Source: Maratus speciosus (Eukaryota > Arthropoda > Arachnida > Araneae > Salticidae). From it: a DNA stretch of 64,000 nucleotides. Position 1 is the first letter of the stretch; each line of letters starts with the position of its first letter. A program made the position numbers and the translations under genes. Positions 8,985 through 19,306 of the stretch are shown here, piece after piece. The stretch covers positions 446,044,502-446,108,501 of the forward strand of contig OZ010794.1 in NCBI GenBank assembly GCA_963932465.1, in the 5' to 3' direction. The notes below the pieces were generated by a model. The model saw only the letters and a list, made by a program, of their open reading frames with translations, was not told the origin of the DNA and searched no databases.

Positions 8985-10660
8985 TTTTGATAAAACTTTG
9001 TACTACACCGTTTCTGGACAAGATAAAACCATTGGGCTGGGTCGCATGCCCAAGAAAATTCTATTCTACAGTTTTGGATTATGAGAAGACCATTGAGCTA
9101 AGTCACATGTTCGAGAAAATTCGATTAGTGGGTCATTTTTGGGTCACAGTGGGTCAAGCTAAGTTATCTAGATAACGCCTGTAACGATTTTGACGAACTT
9201 TTGCACCCTACTGTTTTCGGACACGAAAAGACCATTGGGATGGCTCTCGTGTTCGAGAAAATTCGATTAGTGGGTCATTTTGGGTCATAATGGGTCAGGG
9301 TAAAGCTAATTGTATCTAGAGAACGGCTCAGTTGATTTTGACTAAATTTTGTATCTAACCATTTTCGGGCACGAAAAAAACCATTGGAATGGGTAACGTG
9401 TTCAAGAAAATTCGATTACTGGGTCATTTTTGGGTCACCGTGGGTCCAGCTAAGTTTATCTAGATAACGGCACTACGATTTGACGAAATTCTGCAATCTA
9501 TGGTTTTCGGGCACGAAAAGACCATTGGGATGGGTCACGTGTTCGAGAAAATTCGATTAGTGGATCATTATGGGTCAGGGTCAAGCTAATTAAATCTTAA
9601 AAAAACGGCTCAAGATATTTTCACAATTTTTTTTTAATATACGGCTACTTCTGGTCATGAGAGGACCATTGGGCTAAGTCACATGTTCGAGAAAATTCAA
9701 TTAGTGGGTCATTTTGGGTCAGAATGGGCCAGGGTCAAGCTAATTGAATCTAAAAAAATGCTCAAAACATTTTGACCAAATTATATATTAGGTATACCGT
9801 TTCTGGGCATGAGAAGAGAATTGGGCTAAGTCGCATGTTCGAGAAAATTCGATTAGTGGGTCATTTTGGGTCACAATATGTCAGGGTCCAGCTAATTGTA
9901 TCCAAAAAAACGGCTTAAACGATTTCGACTAAATTTTGTATTCTATCGTTTTCGGACTCGAGAAGACCATTGAGCTAGGTCACATGTTCAAGAAAATTCG
10001 ATTAGTGGGTCGTTTTGGATCACACTGGATCAGGGTCAAGCTAATTGTATTTAAAAAGCGCTTCAAAACATTTTGACATAATTTTGTATAATACCGTTTA
10101 CGGGCATGATAATAGCATTGTGCAGGGTCGCATGTTCAAGAAAATTCAATCAATGGGTCATTTTGGGTCCTAATGGATCAGGATCAAGCTAACTATATCT
10201 AAAAAACCGCTCAAAGGATTTTGACAAAACTTTGTACTATACCGTTTCTGGACAAGATAAAACCATTGGGCTGGGTCGCATGCTCAAGAAAATTCTATTA
10301 GTGGGTCATTTTGGTGATAATGGGTCGGGGTCAAGCTATCGGCTTCTCAAAAAGGTTCAAACAATTTTGGCAATTTTTTTTTTGTTATACCGTTTCACAC
10401 TACAAAAAGACCATTGAAATAACTCACATCTGTCGATGAATTTCGGTTAGTGGTTTTTTGAATCAACGTGGATCAACCTTATTTTACCTAGAAAACGACT
10501 AACGATTTTCACTAAATTTTGTGTTCCATCGTTTTCAGGCTCGAGAAGAGCATTGTGATAGGTCGGATGTTAGAAAAAACTCGATTAGTGGGTTATTTTG
10601 GGTCACTATGTCTCAGGGTCAAGCTAATTGTATCTAAAACAGCAAGAATGATTCAGTGGG
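8985..10660. repeat. ~146-bp minisatellite array (about 12 units)
   Basis: Units share GACCATTGGG.TGGGTCAC, TGTTCGAGAAAATTCGATTAG, TGGGTCATTTTGGGTCA and GGGTCAAGCTAATTGTATCT. Copies of the 'ACCATTGG' landmark fall near 9029, 9093, 9230, 9371, 9521, 9667, 9816, 9966, 10114, 10262, 10411 and 10552, so most spacings are 141-150 bp. Units are diverged. The array ends at a Helitron-type terminus, so it is probably the interior of a non-autonomous Helitron. Short frames inside it are not conserved between units. Confidence 0.75.
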
Positions 10661-10694
10661 AAAAATATATCGAGATAAACAGAAAGCTAATTTT

Positions 10695-10724
10695 GACCGA
10701 GCTTAGCTCGGTCATTCCTGCTAG
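10695..10724 (+). mobile_element. Helitron 3' terminus (hairpin plus CTAG)
   Basis: GACCGAGC (10695-10702), a TTA loop and GCTCGGTC (10706-10713) form a perfect 8-bp hairpin. CTAG lies at 10721-10724 after seven bases, and T follows. A short GC-rich hairpin just before CTRR with insertion ahead of T is the established Helitron 3' end. The 5' TC end of this copy was not identified. Confidence 0.75.
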
Positions 10725-11117
10725 TTTTAATAATTTGGAAAACTGAGTTTTTTAGAAATAGTATTTTGTTAACTGTAGGTTAAAATGATGTTTGTTTGAG
10801 AGTTAGACTAACCAATATAAGATGCATTTTTTTAATGTAACTAATTTTGTAGCTTTATTATAAATCTGTGAAATACTAGTTACTTCTTAAACATTTTCTT
10901 TCGTCGAAATTAGACGGAAGTTCATGTTAACTCATGTTCCTCGTTCATGTTAACAGCAGAAATCGGGTTTTCAAATGCGTTATGCTTTTTCCAAACTTTT
11001 CATATACACATGATCCATGATTCATTTAGACATGACCTTAGTAAACTGTGGAGTTTTGTTATAATATTCTGAATGTTATGAAAAGTGTTTAATAATCTAT
11101 GCTTTACACTTGATTTT
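10725..11117. other. No recognisable feature
   Basis: AT-rich DNA without a supported gene. Apart from a small GTTCATGTTAAC duplication near 10920-10955, I see nothing. Confidence 0.5.
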
Positions 11118-11222
11118 AGGTAGATTTCATAATAAATACAATCTTCTGCAGTCGTTGCCATGGTGCGACTTTTGAAAAGTTTCTTCATAACTTTTCACTA
11201 TATGACCCCAGGTACCCAAAGT

Positions 11223-11223
<1 letters not shown>

Positions 11224-11288
<65 letters not shown>
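11224..11288. repeat. (CA)n(TA)n microsatellite
   Basis: Four CA units are followed by about 27 TA units in the RepA core. The following foldback element begins directly at its end. Confidence 0.95.
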
Positions 11289-11290
<2 letters not shown>

Positions 11291-11741
11291 GGGTGTCCCA
11301 AAAAGGACTGACTGATTTTAAAATTCAATAACTTCCAAACGGTGACAGATATTAAAAAAATTCTTGCAGGAGGGTTATGCATAAAGTCAAAAGTTTTATT
11401 ACGGTGATTTTCGATTTTAGTTCGAATTACAAACAATAGATGGCGCTGCGATCAATAGAGGCTAAATTCAGGCTCGATTTTTGGTACTTCGTGGCCCGGA
11501 TAATACACTTCCATCTCCTTTTTCTGCATGGAACAACAGAAAGGACCAAAAATCGAGCCTGTATTTAGCGATTATTGCTTACAGCGCCATCTATTGTTCG
11601 TAATTCGAACTAAAATCGAAAATCACTGTAATAAAACTTTTGACTTTATGCATAACCCTCCTGCAAGAATTTTTTTAATATCTGTCATCGTTTGGAAGTT
11701 ATTGAATTTTAAAATCAGTCAGTCCTTTTTGGGACACCCGG
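11289..11741. mobile_element. Foldback/MITE with CCGGGTGTCCC termini, TA target
   Basis: The ends CCGGGTGTCCC and GGGACACCCGG are inverted repeats whose homology runs inward for nearly the full half-length (~180-200 bp each). A ~70-bp centre separates them. TA flanks both ends (11287-11288 and 11742-11743), as for Tc1/mariner-type elements. Both arms carry frames that are simply reverse complements of each other, so I do not call a gene. Confidence 0.75.
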
Positions 11742-13004
11742 TATATATAACAAATCGTCATCGATTTCCAATAATTGAAACTGAATTTATAATTTACCAA
11801 ATATTCATAACACAGACATTTTATAGAATAAAGAAGGAACATGTAACTAGTAATACAGAATTTTATTAAATGCAACTAATTCACTAGCATATTGCTGGCA
11901 ATAAATCTATATGAAACATATGAAAAAAAAAAAAAAACTCAATTTTTAATAAAGTCTGATTAAAGACAATAGATAATAAATCCAGCTAAATAATGTTGAA
12001 CCAGAAAAAGCCGTAACATAAACATACAAAAGATAAAATGGATGAATGAAGCCGGAAGCTTATAAGGTATTTCACTTGATGACGGGTACATAAAATACAT
12101 TTATAAGCAAATATATATATGTGTAGATGTACTAAATATTGTCCGCACGACTAAAGTCGCAATTATGCACGGGTAGTCTTTAAATTCGCCAAACACATTG
12201 AGAAGGCTAATATCGCGGCCGGGATTGCAAATGAGCAAAATCGGCCCAAGGGAGTAGAAATGGGGGGGGGGGGGTAAAAATTTTGAATACCGCCTTAACA
12301 TGATTCTGAGAAAACCAGCTTTTACAGAAAAATGACAGGAAAATTTAAACATTTTTAGTGATAGCAGTTGAAAACAATTAAAAAACACAATCAAATTCCG
12401 ACCACAACAATTATATTGCTATTACAAGATTTACACGTGAAAAATGAAAATGAAATAAATAGTTTCACTAAATTAAAAAAAAAGAATATTATGTCATAGC
12501 TTTTATATAGCAAGATTTACACGTGTAAAATGAAAATGAAATAAATAGTTTGACGAATTAAAAGAAAATGAATTTACCTCATATTGGAAATACAATGGAT
12601 GTCAGCAGGTGAATATGTAACGTCATGTGAGTTTGAAAAAAGTATTGAAACATGACAAACGCCCGACTATGAAAATTTTGGCATATTTTAACAATTTGAG
12701 GTTCTAATCTTGAATACCGCCTTAACATGATTCTGATAAAACACGCTTTGACAGAAAAATGAAATTAAAAACTCGTCAAAAACGGCCAGATAAAATTGTT
12801 AAATTGTGTTTATCTCTAATCTTGATTTAGTTTTTGTTGGTGAAATGAGTACTTAACTTCTAAATCTACCTCCACCTGTTGGCCGAGCCGGCAAGAATTT
12901 TTTTCATTCTTGTTAAAGATTGTTTTTATATTCACGTGTAATACGAGTGATGGTTAATAGGAGGAATTTTATAATTCCTTTGCTTCTCGTACACTATTAA
13001 ATTT

Positions 13005-13172
13005 TGCAGCAAACTGTGCAGTTCGACCGTTTTTAAAGATGACTGTTACTTAGCCATACTGCGATGCGTATCAGATTATATTATTGACCGAAATATGGTC
13101 AGAATAGATATCAATTTACTGTGATAGTATACCGTTTTCAATAAAAACGGTCGAACTGCTCAATTTGCTGCA
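13005..13172. mobile_element. 168-bp MITE-like element, copy 1
   Basis: The termini TGCAGCAAACTGTGCAGTTCG and the reverse complement near GAACTGCTCAATTTGCTGCA, plus ACCGTTTTTA further in, form inverted repeats of about 30 bp. The interior is AT-rich and non-coding. A sister copy lies 225 bp downstream. Confidence 0.65.
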
Positions 13173-13397
13173 CATTTTTAAGTGTTCTCTAGAGTTTAAT
13201 ACAAATGTTTAACAGTGTGCTCTTCAGTTTACTGCAAATTTTTAACAGTGGACTAACAGAGTACGACTGTAGTACAAATTTACGTCAATATAGGGAGCAG
13301 AATTGTCTCAAACTAAAAGACTGTTTAAAGTTGAATGTGAAATTGCAGCAAAGGTCTGTTAGTTTATTACTTGTTATACTATACAGTGTTACATATT

Positions 13398-13568
13398 TGC
13401 AGCAAACTGTGCAGTCATTCAACCGTTTTTATAGAAAATGGTTACATAACCATAATTTAAGTTTTTTCTGACTATAATGTGGCCAATAATAAGGTCAGAT
13501 GCGCTTAATGATATGGCAAAGTAGCCGTTATAGTTAAAAACGGTCGAATGACTGGAGAGTTAGCTGCA
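13398..13568. mobile_element. 171-bp MITE-like element, copy 2
   Basis: It has the same TGCAGCAAACTGTGCAGT start and ACCGTTTTTA inner block as 13005-13172, with a degraded right end (GACTGGAGAGTTAGCTGCA). Its central portions match only weakly to copy 1, as expected for old members. Confidence 0.6.
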
Positions 13569-13570
13569 GC

Positions 13571-13641
13571 TTTTAGGTAGATTTCGTAAGAAATACTATC
13601 TATTACATTGTCCCCTATGTTGGAATGTCTGAAAAATTTTA

Positions 13642-13645
<4 letters not shown>
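13571..13645 (+). repeat. RepA copy 2, left part
   Basis: TTAGGTAGATTTCGTAAGAAA opens another RepA copy (hairpin-forming GGTAG.../...CTATC). It runs up to the TA tract in which the Naiad element lies. The right part is 18483-19306. Confidence 0.6.

Positions 13646-13711
<66 letters not shown>
13646..13711. repeat. (TA)n microsatellite, left of Naiad element
   Basis: About 33 TA units. The Naiad element begins directly after it, and another TA tract (17285-17312) follows the element. Confidence 0.95.
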
Positions 13712-13715
<4 letters not shown>

Positions 13716-13977
13716 ATAGATATATTGTTTTTGTGTTGTAAGTTCTATACAAGTTATGTTTATAGTTGTTTAAAATGTTTATTTTTATTTTGTATTTTCG
13801 GCCTGATTTCGTTGTCTCCCGTGTTGCAATTTGTAGATTTGGAGTGAACATTTTGGTGGAAATGGCGCTGTACGGTTATTGATATTGTATTGTTTGATAT
13901 AAAGCGTTTGTTTGTAGGTAATGGGTGTGAAGTTTCATGGTTAAAAACAAATTTTTTTTCACGAATTTAAAAACAAT

Positions 13978-14529
13978 ATGAAAATGAAAAATATTAATGA
14001 AAATGGTACCGGCAAGATATGGTTTTATAAAAAAGACCGTAGTGCCCGGTCGGCTCCCAATTGTATGGTAGGGGGTGGATCGTTAGACTGCGACCATGAC
14101 TTAGGCTATAATGTTGGTTATAGTGGCGAAGAGTGTAATGATGATTGTTGTTGCTACGGGGAGACACGAAGTAAGGTTAGTGTTTATATAAATAAAAAAA
14201 CAAATAAAAATTTTAAGATAAGTGAAAAATATATTAAAAAATGTATGTTGAATTGTTCTTTGAAAAATGATAGTGCCAATTACACTGACTATGGAAGTTT
14301 GAGATATAAAACTAGGATTTTCTATAACAGTAACGTGGCCCAAAATTTAAAAAATGGTGGTAGAGGTGAGAAGAACATAGTCAAATATAAAACTAAATGT
14401 TTTTATAACAAAAAACTAAAGGGTGAAGATGGTCTGGGCGAACTGAATTTAAAAACTTGTACAGTTAAACGTTGTAAAGTGTGTGTATGTGCCGGTGGTA
14501 TAGCAGAGGTTAATGATAATGGAGAGTAA
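13978..14529 (+). pseudogene. Naiad N-terminal cysteine-rich segment
   Basis: An open frame of 183 codons from the first ATG. It is rich in Lys/Asn and has cysteine clusters: CNDDCCCYG around residues 52-61 and TCTVKRCKVCVC near the end. The final C...RCKVC block matches the zinc-binding stretch that precedes GIY-YIG in Penelope endonucleases, and the next frame continues straight into that nuclease. I therefore read it as the N-terminus of the Naiad protein, separated by a frameshift at about 14517-14535. The function of the first ~150 residues is unknown. No in-frame TGA is present. Confidence 0.65.
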
Positions 14530-14834
14530 AATTCTGCAAGGTTTATAATTGTGTCTACAGACTGAGAGTTTGTAGAGTTTGTAACATGTCGTACATAGGA
14601 CAAACTTCAACTCCTTTGAATATAAGAATTAACAACCATAAGACAGACATAAGAAAACAAAAAAGTGGTAAGGAGGAACAAGAAATTGAGATTACACATT
14701 TTGATAGGCATGGAATTGATAATATTGAGATTTCTATTTTGAAAATTGTTCCTAATAAAACTGAAAGATTAATCAGTGAAAGAAATATGATGGTAAAGTA
14801 TGGTACGGTATACCCATATGGAATGAATGTGTAA
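14530..14834 (+). pseudogene. Naiad GIY-YIG endonuclease domain
   Basis: Frame 14529-14834 continues the zinc-binding module and then the nuclease. The first motif is degenerate: CVY (14550-14558) stands where GIY is usual. YIG lies at 14592-14600, and the catalytic arginine candidate at 14625-14627 is followed by INNHK. A histidine-containing block follows (THFDRHGIDN), and the catalytic glutamate candidate at 14778-14780 sits in ISERN, followed by the typical P-x-G-x-N. It would nick target DNA. A frame change at 14832-14836 separates it from the downstream frame. Confidence 0.8.
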
Positions 14835-14836
14835 AG

Positions 14837-16911
14837 TTCGATCAAAGTAATGTAATAAGGAATTTTAGAGAAAAATTATTGGATGTCTCAATCTATGAAA
14901 GGACAAAACATATAATGGATTATGACAGGGATAAAAATCATAGGACAAACGTTGAATTAAAGAAATTAAAATGTTGCAAGGATGTCGAAAAAGTTATCGA
15001 AAATTACAACTCAAACGATAACGAATAAGTAATTAAAAACATTATATTTAATGTCAAAAAGAAAATGATACCAGAACTTTTGAGGAATTTGCATAAAAAA
15101 ACGGGTAACAACAATATTGACATGGCTCTAGATCTATTGAGATTTATAATAAGAAAACAAAATTTAGATAGTTATGTAAAGAGCATGTATAAAAAAGATG
15201 CCGAAAATAACAAAATATACTGTGTTTTGGAGAACATGGGGTCACATCTAAAAGGGGTTAACATTAATAAAGTTTTAAATAAGTATAATAGACTGCTGCC
15301 GGATAAAAATATGGAGATTTTTAAGGCTTTTAAATATGATAAACCGATGGGCAGACTCATATACAATTATAACGACTATGCAAAGGATTTGAAAAAAAGT
15401 ATCGATAATTGTGTTTGCTATTGTCACGAAGTAAAATTCAACGAATATATAAATCCAACATACGGACACGTATTAACGGGTAGTTTGGATATTGTACATA
15501 ATAAGAAATTGAGTGAAATCATGAGATACGGGACGAGATACAGGATTAAGAGAGTATTAACAAGAAATATGGCAAAAAAACGCTTGAATATGAATTTGGA
15601 TATTTTCATTCAAAAATTAGTTTATAAATACAATTTGCCTGCTAGCGTTTTCGAGGAATGGAAGCATCGTATTTTAAAAGATTTGTGTAGAAATTTTGAG
15701 AGTAACTCTGAGGGGGTTTCGGTAAAATATTATAAGGATTTGAAAGAATCTATAACAGAATTGCAGAATAAATTTATAATTACGTATATAGATAAAGCTA
15801 ACACAAATTACGCAATTATTTGTAAAACATTATATGGTAAATTACTCAGGGAGGCTTATGGTAATGAAATAAACTATGAAATTGTCAAATCAAGTAAAAC
15901 AAGTTATTAGTAATAGAGTAAAAGCATATTATAAAAAAATTAAAATAAAGCAAAATAGTACTAGTTTTTCATATTTGGTAATTGTTCCAAAGTTTCATAA
16001 AGATCCGGTTGTTTTTAGAGCTATTACATGTGGTTTCGGTTCATATTTGGAAAATTGTAATAAAAAATTGTTGAAATTATTAAAAGAGATTTTTGATGAA
16101 GTATTGAAAGATAAACCGGCTTGTATAATAAAAAACAGCTTTGAGTTAATTAAACATTTAAATCTAATGAAAAACATTTCAAGTTTAACAGCGTATGATT
16201 TTGAAGATTTGTATAATAGTATAGATTTGGACAATCTTAAAATAAAAATTATGGAGTTTTTCAGTAAATATAATTCCTCAACTATCGGACAGGAATTGTT
16301 TACTAATTTGTTTAACTTTGTAGTGTGTGAGAACTACTTATATGACGGGAAAATTGTTTACAAACAAGTTAGAGGTATTCCAATGGGGGGAAGTTGTAGT
16401 TCGATTTTAGCCGATATCTACTTATATATGTACGAGGAACAAATTGATATAAATGAGGATATGAGGTGCTTTCGTTACATTGATGACGTTTTAATAGTCA
16501 GATGCAATGATGTGAAAAAAGAAAAATTTGATTGCTATCCTAAAGGTTTAAATTTGAAATTGGAGTCAAAAAGTAAAAACATGGTCAATTATTTAGACAT
16601 TAATATCGAGATAAAAACAGATATATATATGATAAACGAAAAAGCTTTAACTTTGAAACTATAAAAATCTTAAATTTTGGATCAAATGTGCATATCTCAA
16701 TATATAGAAATATTTTTATTAACGGGTTAAACCGTATAGATAGATTGACATCAAATACTGGGGAAAAATTGAAGAACTTTACAAATGGTATATTCTGGCA
16801 TTGCACCATGGCTTTCCTGAGAGATTTTTGAAGAGTCTGCTGCGAAATTTCGTAAAGTGTAAGACTTATCGCAGAGATTTAGAGGTAATGTGGATGCGAA
16901 GAGAGGAGTAA
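14837..16911 (+). pseudogene. Naiad linker and reverse transcriptase, frameshifted
   Basis: The linker frame runs from 14837 with a TAA at 15026-15028, then stays open from 15065 to 15910. It carries CVCYCH at 15410-15427 followed by a GHVLTGSLDIV block typical of PLE RTs. A frame change at about 15885-15905 leads to 15876-16664, with the RT fingers (PKFHKDP), motif A AYDFEDLY (D at 16197), motif B GIPMGGS (about 16375) and catalytic YIDD at 16476-16487. A TAA at 16662-16664 with a frame change, and another near 16829, separate the thumb and C-terminus, which ends at a TAA at 16909-16911. At least five lesions are present. No in-frame TGA interrupts the domains at a cysteine position. Confidence 0.85.
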
Positions 16912-17284
16912 CTGTGGCTTTCACTGTTCAGGGTTTGCGTGCACGATTGTTTGAGGTTTCACGTTCAGTTGTTGGTTTTCGATGGGTCTAGGCAGCTCAT
17001 TCGATTTGTTAGTTTTTTCTTTTTAGTCTTGACAGGTTGTTGGGGGAGCGTTGTGCACATAAAAACTGGTTTTAACCCCGCAGTTGCATGTCGCAAGTGC
17101 ATGCCGCCTGTCTCCATGGATTCAGTTTCTTCTGGTTTTAGTTTGAATGTTTTTAAAGTTTGCCGTTTTTAAAGTATGTTGTTTTTGAAGTTAGTTGTTT
17201 TTAGTTATTTTATTGTTGTCATTTGGTTTAGTTTATTTATTGTTGGATCAGTTCCGTAGTTTCGAATTTTTGGTTTGGTTTTTG

Positions 17285-17312
17285 GATATATATATATATA
17301 TATATATATATA
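17285..17312. repeat. (TA)n microsatellite, right of Naiad element
   Basis: About 14 TA units. The mariner-like foldback starts at its last TA. Confidence 0.9.
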
Positions 17313-18198
17313 CACTATGGCCAATGATGATTGGTCAATTGCAATTTTAGACGTTTTGTGAAATATCTAGAAAAATACATGAAGAATTATCCTGAAACTC
17401 CAGGTGTGTAAACAGAATAGTTGGAAACAAGGCAGCAAAAAGATGAGGAGCTGTATCCAAATATCTGTTGATTAGTTCCAAAATAGCGTACACAATATTG
17501 CACATACTACTATATTTGGATACAACCCGTCATCTTTTTGCTTCCTTTTGGGAACAATGGATTTCGAGCTTATTATATCGACGATAATTTTCAAAATTTT
17601 CAAGCTATGTTTTTGAGACTTTCACAAAAATTGCTCTATACACTTAGCTAATACATTATGCACATTATACTTTATTGCATTCGCGCATGCGCAGTGAAAC
17701 ATTTTTTAGTTAACCTACTCATTTTTCATCCAATTTTTATTTTTTTTTTAAATTCTGATTGCAGGATATTGTGTACAATGTTGTTTGACATACTTTCTGA
17801 AAGGACATTTTTTAATATTAAGAACTCTGCAAATTATAAGCAAAACACTTGGCAAAATTTGGGACGGTTTTTATAAAAACCTTAATTTCTCTACTAATAT
17901 ACATGCTATCCTCATAAAAATGAACACGGTTTATTACAATAAGCCTCTTAATCATGTTCTACAGATTGAATGCTTTTGCTACATTAGTTTTTACAGGGTT
18001 ATCCAAAAGATGATCGTTCTTTTTCAATTTGTTGACGGCCCCCTATGGGGTTTCGGGAAAAAAAAATCTTCGCGGAAATGTGTGACATATATTCCGTTTA
18101 CACACCTGGAGTTTCAGGATAATTCCTCATGCATTTTTCTAGATATTTAACAAAACGTCTAAAGTCGCAAGTGACCAATCATCATTGGTCATACAGTG
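17313..18198. mobile_element. Tc1/mariner-like foldback element with unequal arms
   Basis: The ends CACTATGGCCAATGATGATT and the reverse of AATCATCATTGGTCATACAGTG pair, with TA on both sides (17311-17312 and 18199-18200). The left arm is about 170 bp, the right arm about 700 bp. The right arm is homologous to both arms of the larger element at 20778-22217. No transposase is present. Confidence 0.75.
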
Positions 18199-18213
18199 TA
18201 TATTCATTTTTGT

Positions 18214-18291
18214 GAGGACGTGAGTTCCAAAACCCGCCTTATCCAGGAAATAAAAGTCTGAAATATCGCGAAAAACTTCCAACTGCGTCCA

Positions 18292-18326
<35 letters not shown>

Positions 18327-18482
18327 CTTTTCTTTTACAATGACAGAAATACAGGATAAAAATATAATTTTTTTGCAGATTATAGTGTTTTTCGGTGCAG
18401 ATTTACAAGTAGAATAGATTAATGGGGAAAACACTTTTTTTTTCGTTTTTTTGATAAGGCGAGTTTTGAAACCCACGTCCTC
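18214..18482. mobile_element. 270-bp MITE-like element with 30-bp inverted ends
   Basis: GAGGACGTGAGTTCCAAAAC... (18214-18243) pairs with the segment at 18453-18482 with few mismatches. The interior contains a ~33-bp T-run (18294-18326) and no credible gene. Confidence 0.7.
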
Positions 18483-19306
18483 GTATATATATATCACTTT
18501 GTTATGGGCTCGATAACTTCCATAATTCTGCATAAATCAGTTCCAAACTGATAATAATACGGATACATAAAATTAAAGGGCAGAAAATTTCGACCCAGTT
18601 CGTTAATGGACAAAATCGGACCAAGAGAGTGGAAATAGACAGAAAAAACCCCATAACTTATTAATTGTAATACATAAAAAATCAGTTTAAAATTATTATT
18701 ACTTCTAGAAAAAGAGACAAAAATTTATGTTTAACAGATTTTTTGATATCATTAAAAATGGGCTCAAGGGGCGAAAAAAATAGGGTTTTAAGAGGGAAAA
18801 AAATCGTAACTACCTCAATTCCTAAGATTTGAAATCCACCAAAATTTATTATAAATATTCTTAATAATATCTACAACTTTTATACTGACAAGTTTTTGTT
18901 ATGATCAACTCTTACAGCAAAAAATATAAACAAGAAAAAAAAGGAGGGATGGGATTGGAGAAGAAAAAAAATCATAACTTCGTCAATTCACAAGATATCA
19001 AATCCGCTTAGATTTATTATAAACATTCTTAATATTATCTACAACTTTTATATTGACAAGTTTTTGATAGGGCCAAAGATTTCAGGGAAAAAAAGGTGTT
19101 CAAGAAAAAAAAATATCGTATTAACATGATTTTTATAAAGAACTCTTACAGAACTCTTACAGAAAAATGAAATTAAAAACTCGTCAAAAGCAGCCAGATA
19201 CAATAATTAAACTGGGATTATCTCTATTCATGATTTAGTTTTTGTGAAATTAGTAATTAACTTCGAAATCTTCCTGTGCCTGTAGGTCGACCCGGCAGCG
19301 ATTTTT
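18483..19306 (+). repeat. RepA copy 2, right part (diverged)
   Basis: After a short TA tract, RepA landmarks resume in diverged form (AAAATCGGACCAAGAGAGTGG near 18613, AAACTCGTCAAAAGCAGCC near 19180). The copy ends with the RepA tail near 19275-19306. It contains near-duplicated blocks at about 18790-18900 and 18960-19070. Confidence 0.55.

Larger units (their letters stand above)
11118..12900 (+). repeat. RepA copy 1, interrupted
   Basis: The dispersed RepA repeat starts AGGTAGATTTC and ends GAAATCTACCT...GAGCCGGCAGGGATTTTTTT. In between it has a CCATGGTGCGACTTTTGAAAA block, a (TA)n tract, and a block with GCACGA.AAAAGTCGCAATTATGCAC. Here the first part is 11118-11233 and the rest resumes at about 12108. 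The interval holds a foldback element and about 370 bp of AT-rich DNA. Other copies are at 13571-19306, 55573-56632 and 57256-58199. It encodes nothing I recognise. A G-run lies at about 12262-12273. Confidence 0.7.
13712..17284 (+). mobile_element. Naiad-type Penelope-like element (endonuclease before RT), decayed
   Basis: This 3.57-kb element sits between two TA tracts. Its coding remnants run GIY-YIG nuclease, CxC linker, RT, the reverse of the canonical PLE order seen at 5987-8320. That permutation, the CxC linker and a bias for microsatellite targets are the published characters of the Naiad clade, which is common in invertebrates. I see no hammerhead motif here, which also fits Naiads. 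Flanking untranslated parts are 13712-13977 and 16912-17284; no pseudo-LTR duplication was seen. Several frame breaks show it is dead. Confidence 0.85.

Noticed and set aside
11185..11869. Frames of 83 and 113 codons around the CCGGGTGTCCC element
   Set aside because: They are the two strands of the inverted arms and include TA-repeat codons (alternating Tyr-Ile); no protein family is recognised.
13645..13851. 68-codon minus-strand frame with Tyr-Ile repeats
   Set aside because: Translation of a (TA)n microsatellite.
14834..15065. Selenocysteine recoding as the cause of Naiad frame breaks
   Set aside because: The breaks are frame changes and TAA codons, not in-frame TGA at cysteine positions.
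17785..18150. 121-codon frame, with a related 139-codon frame at 21692-22111
   Set aside because: Both lie in homologous arms of foldback elements and mirror each other across the palindrome. They show no transposase motif, and similarity follows from repeat homology rather than coding constraint.
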